From positions 152,598-216,597 of the forward strand of contig NZ_BOOC01000022.1 of the NCBI RefSeq assembly GCF_016863035.1: DNA of 64,000 bases. The letters are read 5' to 3'. Position numbers and translations under genes: made by a program. The notes under the pieces are model-generated. The model did no database searches, was not told the DNA's origin, and saw only the letters and a program-made list of their open reading frames with translations. Positions 34,852 to 42,139 of this stretch are shown here, piece after piece; the first letter of the stretch is position 1, and each line of letters begins with the position of its first letter. Source of the stretch: Microbispora corallina (lineage in GTDB: Bacteria > Actinomycetota > Actinomycetes > Streptosporangiales > Streptosporangiaceae).

Positions 34852-36656
34852 GCCTGCCTCTTCTTGATCATCCCGAGCTGCATCCACACGCCGGACGACA
34901 GCCGCAGCGACTCGTCGTCGTCCGGCGGGAACGCCGTGTACCGGGAGGTGTTCACGAACTGGGTGTTGACGTAGTCCCACAGCTGGATCACGGGGACCTG
35001 CTGGTTGGCGATCCGCGCAAGGACGCCCACGATCTGCTTCTGCTCCTGCGGCGAGGCGAAGTTGAGCCTGGCGGTCAGCTCGCCCGGATCCACGCGGCCG
35101 TCCGCGCCCGCGTCCACGACCTGCGGGCCGCCCATCCAGTTTCCCTCGGTGCCCGGCGCGACGTGCCGCAGCCTGCCGCCGAACATCTGCCAGCCGTTCG
35201 CCTGCCCGAACAATCGCTGGAAGATGTTGTACGGCGAGGGTCCTAGCCCGATCAGCCAGAACCCGACGTCGTACTTGCCGTCGGCGAGCTCGCCCAGGTA
35301 CAGCGTGTAGTCGGCGGCCGTGACCACGGTGGCGTCGATGCCGTGGTCCACGAGCTGGCTGCTGATCGACTTGGCCGCGGACACCCAGTCGGAGAACGAC
35401 GCGGGCACGTGGATCTGCACCTTCCACGGCTTGCCGTCCGGCATGGCCCACTTGCCTCCGCGCAGGACCATGCCGGCGGCGCGCAGCTCGGCCGCGGCCT
35501 TCGCCGGGTCGACGCGGTAGGGGTCGAGGCGGTCGAACCCGTCGCCGAGCCAGGCCCGGGCGGCCTTGGCGTGGATGCCGGAGGTGGTCGCGGCCGGGGT
35601 GCCGCCCTCCGGGGAGGCGATCCTGGTGACCTGCGCCCGGTCGATCAGGTAGGCGAGCGCCCGGCGCACGTGCGCGTTGTCGTACGGCTTGTGGGCCTGG
35701 TTGAAGGCCATCGCGGTGGAGACCGGCGAGTAGCCGCGGACGACCCGGCTGCCCCGCGCCTCCTGGATGCGCTCCATGACGGCGGTCGGGACCGAGGTGA
35801 AGGGCGCGTTGTCGAGCCTGCCGGAGATCAGGTAGTTCCAGATCTGCTCGTTGCCCGTGTAGTTGAGGACCTTGACCTTGTCGGGCGCGATCGCCCGGCT
35901 GTTGTAGAAGTACGGGTTGCGCCTCAGCAGCGCCGCGCCCGGGTTGACCCGCTCCAGCACGAACGGCCCGGCGGACACGTCGTGCGGCGGGGCGAACCCG
36001 ATGACCTTCTCGGCGAGGCCGGTGATGCGCGACTTGGCGCGCTCGGCGGCCTGGCCGCTGCCGGTCTGGGCGAGCTTGAGCGTGCTCCAGAAGTCCCCGG
36101 GCAGCAGCCGCCCGAAGACGTGGGCCGGCACGACCACCGTCGAGAGCAGATTGCTCAGGAACATGGAGCTCCGGTTGGCGCCCTGGGTGATCCTGATGGT
36201 CTTGCCGTCCACGACCTGGATGTCGGCCGCGGCGCCGGCCGCCTTGGGGTCGAGCGCGTACGCCGTGCCGCCCTGGGTGTAGGCGAGGCCGATCGACACC
36301 CGGACGTCCTCGCTGGTGACCGGCTCGCCGTCGGACCAGCGGGCGTTCGGCTGGAGGTGGATCACGACCTCGCGCTGGTCGGGGCTGACCGTCCAGCTGC
36401 TCGCGATGGCCGGGTAGTACTGGTTGGGGTCGATCGGGTCGTTCTTCGGCCAGGCCAGCGCCATGCCGTTGTACCCCGAGAAGACCGATCCCACGGGGTT
36501 GAACGGGTTGATCGGGGCGCTCGCGTTGATCTGCTTGCTGCCGTCGATCGTGGTGTAGACGCCCCCCGCCGTCGCGGTGTCGGTCGTCCCGGTACTGCCG
36601 CACGCGGTGGCTGTGGCGATGGCCGCCAGAGCCGCGATCGCCGCGAGTCGCTTCAT
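34848..36656 (-). CDS. ABC transporter substrate-binding lipoprotein (peptide/muropeptide type)
   Basis: A 602-residue SBP_bac_5 (cluster C) binding protein. The N-terminus is a lipoprotein-like signal (MKRLAAIAALAAIATATAC, Cys19). The body contains WTVSPDQREVVIHLQPNARWSDGEPVTSEDV, AMAFNQAHKPYDNAHVRRALAYLIDRAQV and a C-terminal NFASPQEQKQIVGVLARIANQQVPVIQLWD. Family members carry oligopeptides or, in MppA-type cases, murein peptides. Its operon follows the MurR-type regulator and the NagZ/kinase genes, so muropeptides or GlcNAc-MurNAc peptides are the inferred cargo. Promoter candidate at 36686-36714. Confidence 0.9.
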   Translation of the reverse strand: MKRLAAIAALAAIATATACGSTGTTDTATAGGVYTTIDGSKQINASAPINPFNPVGSVFSGYNGMALAWPKNDPIDPNQYYPAIASSWTVSPDQREVVIHLQPNARWSDGEPVTSEDVRVSIGLAYTQGGTAYALDPKAAGAAADIQVVDGKTIRITQGANRSSMFLSNLLSTVVVPAHVFGRLLPGDFWSTLKLAQTGSGQAAERAKSRITGLAEKVIGFAPPHDVSAGPFVLERVNPGAALLRRNPYFYNSRAIAPDKVKVLNYTGNEQIWNYLISGRLDNAPFTSVPTAVMERIQEARGSRVVRGYSPVSTAMAFNQAHKPYDNAHVRRALAYLIDRAQVTRIASPEGGTPAATTSGIHAKAARAWLGDGFDRLDPYRVDPAKAAAELRAAGMVLRGGKWAMPDGKPWKVQIHVPASFSDWVSAAKSISSQLVDHGIDATVVTAADYTLYLGELADGKYDVGFWLIGLGPSPYNIFQRLFGQANGWQMFGGRLRHVAPGTEGNWMGGPQVVDAGADGRVDPGELTARLNFASPQEQKQIVGVLARIANQQVPVIQLWDYVNTQFVNTSRYTAFPPDDDESLRLSSGVWMQLGMIKKRQA

Positions 36657-36685
36657 GGGCTGCTCCTGGTTCCCGATTGCCTGGA

Positions 36686-36714
36686 CAATACGGGCGGCGT
36701 CAGGGAGGCGTCAA
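36686..36714 (-). promoter_or_regulatory. sigma-70-like promoter of the ABC operon
   Basis: On the minus strand, TTGACG (36709-36714) and TATTGT (36686-36691) are separated by 17 bp. The AAAAAA run just upstream of the -35 is unusual in this GC-rich DNA and could be a UP-like element or part of an RpiR site. Confidence 0.5.
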
Positions 36715-36732
36715 TTTTTTCCGCGTAAGGAG

Positions 36733-37677
36733 TCAGCTGCGGAGTAAATTTTTACCCACGTCTTCTACCTGGGACGACATAGCGCGCGGGCGTCGCCGGA
36801 CGTCGCCGAGGAACCGGTCGAGGGCCTCCCTGGTGGCCTTCAGCGCGCCCTCCGAGGCGTCGAACGTGCGCTGCGCGAGGCCGACGAAGACGCAGTCGAC
36901 GATCAGCAGCTGGCTGATCCGGCTCGCGAGCGCGCCCGGCCGGAAGGCCGTCTCCCGGCCCGCCGAGACGAGCACGTGGTCGGCCAGCCCGGCGAGCGTC
37001 GAGCGGGGGTTGTTCGTGATCGCCACCGTCGTGGCGCCGGCCGCCCGCGCCGTGCCGATCGGCTCGAGGACGTCCGGCGTCTCCCCCGAGCAGCTCACAC
37101 CGACCGACACGTCGCCCGGACCGGCCAGCGCCGCCCCGGTCAGCGCCAGGTGCACGTCGGTGAAGGCGTGCCCGGCCACGCCGATGCGCAGCAGCTTCTG
37201 GGCCATGTCGGCGGCGACGAGGCCGGAGGCGCCCACGCCGTAGACGGCGACCCGGCGGGCCCCGGCCAGGGCGTCCACCACCGCGCCCAGGCGGTCGGGG
37301 TCGAGCTGGGCCGCCGTGTCCGCGAGCGCGTCCGACTCGGCCCGGGCCACCTTGGCGATCACCTCGGCGAGCGGGTCGTCCGGGGACAGGTCGCCGGGCA
37401 CGAGCCGTTCGGGCCGTTCCCTGGCCGAGGCGGCGGCGAGCGCCAGGCGCATCTGCGAGTAGCCGGTGAAGCCCAGCGCCCTGGCCGTACGGACGATCGT
37501 CGCCTGGCTCGTCCCGGAGGCCGCGCTCAGCTCCGTGATCGTGCTGCCCGCCACCATGGCCGGATCGTCGAGGATGAGGCGCGCGATGGCCCGCCCTGCG
37601 GGGGTGAGCGAGGGCAGCACGGCGCGCACGGTGGCCACCAGGCCGTCGGGATCGGCGGCGGGAGGACGCTGGTCCAT
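36733..37677 (-). CDS. MurR/RpiR family transcriptional regulator
   Basis: A 314-residue regulator. The N-terminal HTH is ILDDPAMVAGSTITELSAASGTSQATIVRTARALGFTGYSQMRLAL (about 34-80). The C-terminal SIS sugar-phosphate domain is RRVAVYGVGASGLVAADMAQKLLRIG to ATTVAITNNPRSTLAGLADHVLVSAG (about 140-250). MurR of E. coli and B. subtilis senses MurNAc-6-phosphate. With murQ, namZ and nagZ in the same locus, that ligand is the best inference. The start is ATG at 37677 with AAGGAG 6 nt upstream. It lies 40 bp after nagZ and 76 bp before the ABC operon. Confidence 0.92.
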   Translation of the reverse strand: MDQRPPAADPDGLVATVRAVLPSLTPAGRAIARLILDDPAMVAGSTITELSAASGTSQATIVRTARALGFTGYSQMRLALAAASARERPERLVPGDLSPDDPLAEVIAKVARAESDALADTAAQLDPDRLGAVVDALAGARRVAVYGVGASGLVAADMAQKLLRIGVAGHAFTDVHLALTGAALAGPGDVSVGVSCSGETPDVLEPIGTARAAGATTVAITNNPRSTLAGLADHVLVSAGRETAFRPGALASRISQLLIVDCVFVGLAQRTFDASEGALKATREALDRFLGDVRRRPRAMSSQVEDVGKNLLRS

Positions 37678-37717
37678 CGGAATCTCCTTGGGGAAATCGG
37701 GGTCGGTGGCGCAGGGG

Positions 37718-39232
37718 TCAGCCGGCGTGGCGGCCGGTCAGCCAGCGGGCCGCGGCCCGGGCCGAGGCCGTCGAGGCGCCGTGCGTCGCGAGGTACACGC
37801 GCCCGCACGGCGGCCCGGGCACGCCCGTCTCGACCACCACGGTGTCGGGCCGGGCCCGTACGGCCTCGTCGAGCAGCCGCCGCATCCACTCGTGCCGCCC
37901 GGCGTCGTGGACGGCGACCACGAGCGGACGGCCGGGGCCGGCGAGGGCGGCCAGATCGGGCGGCGCGTCGCCGGGCCCCACCTCGACGCCGGCGGTCCCC
38001 GGCAGGTGCTCGGCGAGCGCCTCGGCGAGGGTCAGGGGCGTGGCGCGGCCGACGGCCTGGCTCCGCCACCCGTACAGCCGGACCACCAGCGGCGCGGCCT
38101 CCAGCACCGGCGTCTCGACGGCTTCGGCCGGGCGCAGCCCTCCGGCCGGATCCGCGACGCGGAGGGCCGCAGCGGCCGTGGCGAGCCCGAGACCCTCGAC
38201 GGCCCCGGCGGCGGCCCCGGCGCGGTCGCCGGCCCGCTCCGCGTACCAGGCGGCCAGCTCGTGGACGCGACCGGCCGCCTCCGCCAGCCGCTCCTCCGGC
38301 AGCCGCCCCTCGCGCACCGCCCGGACGATCGCGTCGCGCAGCGCGTACACGCTCTCCCCCTGCGCGGACGAGACGCCCACGCACACCACGTCCACCCCCG
38401 CGACCAGCGCGCGGACCGCGATCTCGCCCGGGTCGTGCAGCGCGGCGACCGCCTGCATCTCGATCGCGTCGGTGACCACGAGGCCGTCGAAGCCCAGCTC
38501 CTCCCGGAGCAGCCCGGTCACGATGGCGCGGCTGAGCGTCGCCGGCTCGTCGTCCAGGGCGGGCACCCGCAGGTGGCCGCACATGACCGCGCGGACGCCG
38601 GCGGCGATCGAGGCCCGGAACGGCGGCAGGTCGCGCCGCTCCAGGACGTCCCTGGACGCCCGGACCGTCGGCAGCTCCAGGTGGGAGTCGATCACCGTGT
38701 CCCCGTGTCCGGGGAAGTGCTTGGCGCAGGCCGCGACCCCCGCGCTCTGGAAGCCCTCGATCCAGGCGGCGGAGTGACGGGAGACCTCGTCCGGGTCGGA
38801 CCCGAAGGACCGCACCCCGATGACCGGGTTGCGCGGGTCGGCGTTCACGTCGACGACGGGGGCGTAGTCGAGGGTGATCCCGGCGGCGCCGACCATCCGG
38901 CCGATCTGCCGGCCCACCCGGCGGGTCAGCGTCTCGTCCCCGACCACGCCCAGCGCCAGGTTGCCGGGCCAGGAGCTGCCGCCGGCGGCCTCCAGCCGCG
39001 TCACCGAGCCGCCCTCCTCGTCGATGGCCACGACGGCTCCCGGGCTCTCCTCGCGCAGGGCGGCCACGAGGGCGGCCGTGCCCGCGGGACCGGCGACGTT
39101 GCGGGCGAACAGCAGGACGCCGCCCAGGCCGTCGGCGAGCGCGCGCCGCACCCAGTCGGGCGGGACGGTGCCCTCGAAACCGGGCTGGAGGACGGTCAGG
39201 GCCGCCCGCTCCACCTCACCCGCGACCGTCAT
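37718..39232 (-). CDS. nagZ: NagZ-type beta-N-acetylhexosaminidase (GH3)
   Basis: A 504-residue GH3 enzyme that removes GlcNAc from GlcNAc-MurNAc (peptides). It has AIDEEGGSVTRLEA, the NagZ-specific catalytic loop KHFPGHGDTVIDSHLELP (His172 to His184, with the Asp-Ser-His acid/base dyad) and the nucleophile Asp255 in LVVTDAIEMQAV. An extra C-terminal domain (about 350-504) resembles the second GH3 domain of Gram-positive NagZ. There is no signal peptide (MTVAGEVERAAL), unlike secreted B. subtilis NagZ. Its start overlaps the kinase gene by 17 bp. Confidence 0.93.
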   Translation of the reverse strand: MTVAGEVERAALTVLQPGFEGTVPPDWVRRALADGLGGVLLFARNVAGPAGTAALVAALREESPGAVVAIDEEGGSVTRLEAAGGSSWPGNLALGVVGDETLTRRVGRQIGRMVGAAGITLDYAPVVDVNADPRNPVIGVRSFGSDPDEVSRHSAAWIEGFQSAGVAACAKHFPGHGDTVIDSHLELPTVRASRDVLERRDLPPFRASIAAGVRAVMCGHLRVPALDDEPATLSRAIVTGLLREELGFDGLVVTDAIEMQAVAALHDPGEIAVRALVAGVDVVCVGVSSAQGESVYALRDAIVRAVREGRLPEERLAEAAGRVHELAAWYAERAGDRAGAAAGAVEGLGLATAAAALRVADPAGGLRPAEAVETPVLEAAPLVVRLYGWRSQAVGRATPLTLAEALAEHLPGTAGVEVGPGDAPPDLAALAGPGRPLVVAVHDAGRHEWMRRLLDEAVRARPDTVVVETGVPGPPCGRVYLATHGASTASARAAARWLTGRHAG

Positions 39233-40238
39233 CGGCCCTCCGCTCCGGCCGGTCCGCGAACGTCCGTCCGATCAGCGCCCGGTGACCCTCTCCCGCGCGG
39301 GGATCGCCGGGGGGCAGGGCGGCACGCAGCGCGAGAGCGGCCGCCCCGGCGGCGCCGTCCCCCGCCGGCAGCGACGTCGTCCGGGGTCCCAGCTCGGCCC
39401 GCACGAGACGGGCCAGCTCGGTCGGCTCGGTCAGCAGCGATCCCGCCAGCACCAGCGGCCCCCGCTCCTCCCCGGTCCCGTCGGGCTCGCCCACCACCCG
39501 CGCCGTACGGCCGAGCCTGCGGGCGGCCTCGCGCACGATGTCGCGCGCCACCTGGTCGCCCCGCCGGGCCGCCGCGTCCACGGCGGGCGCGAGCGACCCG
39601 AGCCAGGCGGGCCCCGCCTCGGCGATCCTGTCGTACGCGGCGGCGACGAGGGCCGGGACGTCCTGCGGATCGCCCGCCTCCCCCAGGAGCGCGGCGGCCA
39701 CCGGCCCGATCAGCGCGGTCGGCGCGCCCCGGCCGTCGAGGGCCGTCAGCGCGGCCGCCACCGCCCGGCGGCCGAGCCACACCCCCGACCCCTCGTCGCC
39801 GAACAGCCATCCGAAGCCGTCGGCACGCCGGACGATCCGGCGGCTCCGCACGCGCGCCCCCACGGCGCCGGTGCCCGCGACCAGGACGGTCCCGTCGGCG
39901 GCGTCGGTCGTCCCGGTGAAGGCGACCAGCATGTCCGGCACCACCCGGGGACGGCCCGGCAACTCCGCCTCGCTCCAGGCGCGCTCCGCCAGCGCGCGGG
40001 CCTGCGCGGCGCCGGCCAGCCCGAACACCCCGCCCGCGACCCGGGAGCGGTCGAGGCTCCCCAGGGCGGCCAGCAGTGCCGCCAGCAGGTTGGCCGACGG
40101 GTCGCGGACCGACACGGCGTTGGCACCGCCCGCGCGGCCCCGGCCGAGGATCTCCCCCGACTCGGCGGCCACGACGCAACGCGTGCTGGTGCCCCCGCCG
40201 TCGACCCCGACGAACAGCGCCCCCACGACCGCCCCCAA
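39216..40238 (-). CDS. BadF/BadG-type N-acetylglucosamine/N-acetylmuramic acid kinase
   Basis: A 340-residue ASKHA sugar kinase: phosphate-1 motif LFVGVDGGGTSTRCVVA, GTVLVAGTGAVGARV (phosphate-2), FGWLFGDEGSGVWLGRRAV and the adenosine motif GPLVLAGSLLTEP. Relatives include eukaryotic GlcNAc kinase and clostridial MurK, which phosphorylates GlcNAc and MurNAc. MurQ needs MurNAc-6-phosphate and no PTS gene is visible, so this enzyme is the expected source. TTG at 40238 has GGAAGG 8 nt upstream. GTG at 40226 is the alternative. The promoter is at 40258-40285. Confidence 0.88.
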   Translation of the reverse strand: MGAVVGALFVGVDGGGTSTRCVVAAESGEILGRGRAGGANAVSVRDPSANLLAALLAALGSLDRSRVAGGVFGLAGAAQARALAERAWSEAELPGRPRVVPDMLVAFTGTTDAADGTVLVAGTGAVGARVRSRRIVRRADGFGWLFGDEGSGVWLGRRAVAAALTALDGRGAPTALIGPVAAALLGEAGDPQDVPALVAAAYDRIAEAGPAWLGSLAPAVDAAARRGDQVARDIVREAARRLGRTARVVGEPDGTGEERGPLVLAGSLLTEPTELARLVRAELGPRTTSLPAGDGAAGAAALALRAALPPGDPRAGEGHRALIGRTFADRPERRADDGRG

Positions 40239-40239
40239 C

Positions 40240-40285
40240 GTAGATACCTTCCAACAACTTATAAGGCGATGGAGAATATCTACAA
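40240..40285 (-). promoter_or_regulatory. promoter of the kinase-nagZ-murR unit with flanking dyad
   Basis: On the minus strand, TATAAG (-10, 40258-40263) lies 16 bp from TTGTAG (-35, 40280-40285). GTAGATA (40240-40246) and its complement TATCTAC (40277-40283) flank the -10 region as a widely spaced inverted repeat, a candidate site for the MurR/RpiR regulator. Confidence 0.5.
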
Positions 40286-40358
40286 CGGCCGTCCGGCGTC
40301 CCCCGAGGAGGGAGAAACGGCGCGACGGCGGGCTCCGGCGAGGCGGGCCGGCGAGGCT

Positions 40359-40583
40359 CTACTTCTTGCTGTCGGTCAGGTCGACCAGCGCGGTGGCGGC
40401 CCGGAAGAACTTGTTGCGGCCGAGGTCGCCCACGGTCTTGATGTTGAAAGCCTTCTTGAGCATCTCGGCGTCGCCCTCGCTCACCCCGGCGAGCGCCTGC
40501 ACGGGCGCCTTGATCAGCTCGTCCAGGCTCATCTCCTCGTACTCCCGGTCGAGCAGCTTCGCCAGGTCAACCGAAACAGCCAT
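40359..40583 (-). CDS. small helical (HhH-like) protein, 74 aa
   Basis: A 74-residue acidic/hydrophobic protein: MAVSVDLAKLLDREYEEMSLDELIKAPVQALAGVSEGDAEMLKKAFNIKTVGDLGRNKFFRAATALVDL. The segment LAGVSEGDAEMLKKAFNIKTVGDLG has the pattern of a helix-hairpin-helix (hydrophobic-Gly-Val-x7-Leu-x5-Ile-x-Thr-x2-Asp-Leu), which binds DNA or another protein. Similar small proteins seem common in actinobacteria and are uncharacterised. ATG at 40583 follows a G-rich site. It stands alone between the kinase promoter and an esterase-like gene. Confidence 0.75.
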   Translation of the reverse strand: MAVSVDLAKLLDREYEEMSLDELIKAPVQALAGVSEGDAEMLKKAFNIKTVGDLGRNKFFRAATALVDLTDSKK

Positions 40584-40663
40584 GAGTCCCCCCCGAGTCC
40601 AGTGAACCCCGATACCTCTGAGGTGCCCCAACGGCGCTTTTCCGAAGCATCCCGACACGCGGG

Positions 40664-41941
40664 TCAGGTGAGGAGGAAGGCCAGGGCTACCGGAAGCCGC
40701 TGGGACCACCAGTAGGCGTCGTGGCCCCCGATCCACTCCTCGTGCCGTACGGCACAGCCCCGGCCGGAGAGGGCGACGGCCCAGTCCCGCGCGCTCTCCC
40801 GGAATCCGCTCTCCAGCGTTCCCGCGCCGAGGTAACAGCGGGCGGGCACTCCTCCGGCCGCCGACGGGTCGTCCCGGGACGGCGGGGAGCCGGGACTCAG
40901 CGCCGCGACCCCCCGGAACAGATCCGGCCGCCGGCAGGCGGCGCCCAGCGCCCAGTCGGCGCCGTTGGACACCCCGGCCGCGATCCACGGGCCCGCCGCC
41001 GCCCCGCACGTCTCCCGCGCCCAGCCGAGCACCGAGTCCGCCACGAACGCCAGGTGGGCCGCGAAGCGCGGAGGGTCGGTCGAGGGGATGTACTCGCGTC
41101 CCCGGGCGTCGCCGGTCTCGTCGGCGCCGCCCGCACCCGACGCGCAGTGGACGCCCACCAGGACGAAGGGCGGCACGTCCCCGGCGAGCACGGCCGGCTC
41201 CAGGGTGCGGGCGAGAGCGGGCACGAACTGCCCGTCCGCCATGACACAGCCGGGCAGCGGGCCGGCGGCTCCGGGCGGGCGGTAGACGGTGACGCCGCGC
41301 GCCTCCCCCAGGAACCGGAGCTCGTGCCGTTCGACCATGCCCGTCACCACGGCCGCGCCCGGCGCCGGCGAGGGCGCCCGCGGCCCCCGCCACCGGACGG
41401 TCACCTGCCCGTCCGCCCGGTGCTCGCCGCGGTCCCCGTGCTCGCCGCGGTCCCCGTGCTCGCCGTGGTCACGGTGCTCGCGGTGGGAGGGCCGCTCGGG
41501 CACGACGCTCAATTCGATGACCGCCTCGTCCAGGCCGCGTACCCTGATCGACGCCTCCCACAGGTCAGGGGCGCCGTCGACCGGCCACAGCACGGGCTGC
41601 ACGCCGCCGCCGACCGCGGGCGGACCGTCCTCGCCACGCCACAGGACGTGCAGGACCTCGCCTTCCGCCCACACGGCCAGGCGCTCGCCGCCCAGCCGGG
41701 CGCGCAGGTCGCGCGGATCGCGGGATGCCCACACGCGCAGGACGTCCTGCCCCTCGGGCAGGGCGGCTTCCATGGCGAGCGCCGCCCGAGAGCGGTTCTC
41801 CACCAGGAGGGCGGCACGGAGGGCCGCCAGGGTCTCCCGGCCCGCCGCCGCCCGCTCCTCGTCCGTCACGCCGGGACGGCCCCAGGCGATCTGTTCGCCG
41901 TCCCGTTCGAACGTCCACAGGCCGAGCCGGTCGTCGTCCAC
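40664..41941 (-). CDS. enterochelin esterase-like alpha/beta hydrolase
   Basis: A 425-residue protein. An N-terminal domain of about 230 residues (DDRLGLWTFERDGEQIAWGRPGVT...) of unclear fold is followed by an esterase-D/enterochelin-esterase-like domain. This has PFVLVGVHCASG, IAAGVSNGADWALGAACRRPDLFRGVAALSPGSPP (nucleophile elbow GVSNG with the catalytic Ser) and GGHDAYWWSQRLPVALAFLL (His of the triad). Between them lies a His/Gly/Asp-rich six-residue repeat (GEHGDR). GTG at 41941 is chosen. True siderophore hydrolysis is unproven; no siderophore genes are near. Confidence 0.82.
   Translation of the reverse strand: MDDDRLGLWTFERDGEQIAWGRPGVTDEERAAAGRETLAALRAALLVENRSRAALAMEAALPEGQDVLRVWASRDPRDLRARLGGERLAVWAEGEVLHVLWRGEDGPPAVGGGVQPVLWPVDGAPDLWEASIRVRGLDEAVIELSVVPERPSHREHRDHGEHGDRGEHGDRGEHRADGQVTVRWRGPRAPSPAPGAAVVTGMVERHELRFLGEARGVTVYRPPGAAGPLPGCVMADGQFVPALARTLEPAVLAGDVPPFVLVGVHCASGAGGADETGDARGREYIPSTDPPRFAAHLAFVADSVLGWARETCGAAAGPWIAAGVSNGADWALGAACRRPDLFRGVAALSPGSPPSRDDPSAAGGVPARCYLGAGTLESGFRESARDWAVALSGRGCAVRHEEWIGGHDAYWWSQRLPVALAFLLT
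41420..41486 (-). repeat. 18-bp coding tandem repeat (GEHGDR)
   Basis: About 3.7 units of 18 bp (period starts at 41420, 41438, 41456, 41474) encode His/Asp/Gly/Arg-rich hexapeptides in the linker of the esterase-like protein. Copies one and two are identical. Confidence 0.85.
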
Positions 41942-42139
41942 GTGATCGACGGTACCCCGGCCCGGGCCTTCCGTCCCGACCCCCGGCGCGCGGCAGGCGG
42001 TCGCCGCCTGCCGCGAGCAGCACCCGCGGCATCGGCGGCATTCCTCCGTTTCGTCCTCCTGGGTGACCCCCTCTCGACATACTCGGAGCAACGTGAGATC
42101 ACCGGTGCGGGATCGGTGCCGAGCCGAGGAAGCCGACGA

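Noticed and set aside
36744..36755. GTAAATTTTTAC dyad
   Set aside because: It looks like an RpiR operator but lies inside the last codons of the regulator gene (Gly-Lys-Asn-Leu-Leu), so it may be chance. Kept only as a thing to test.
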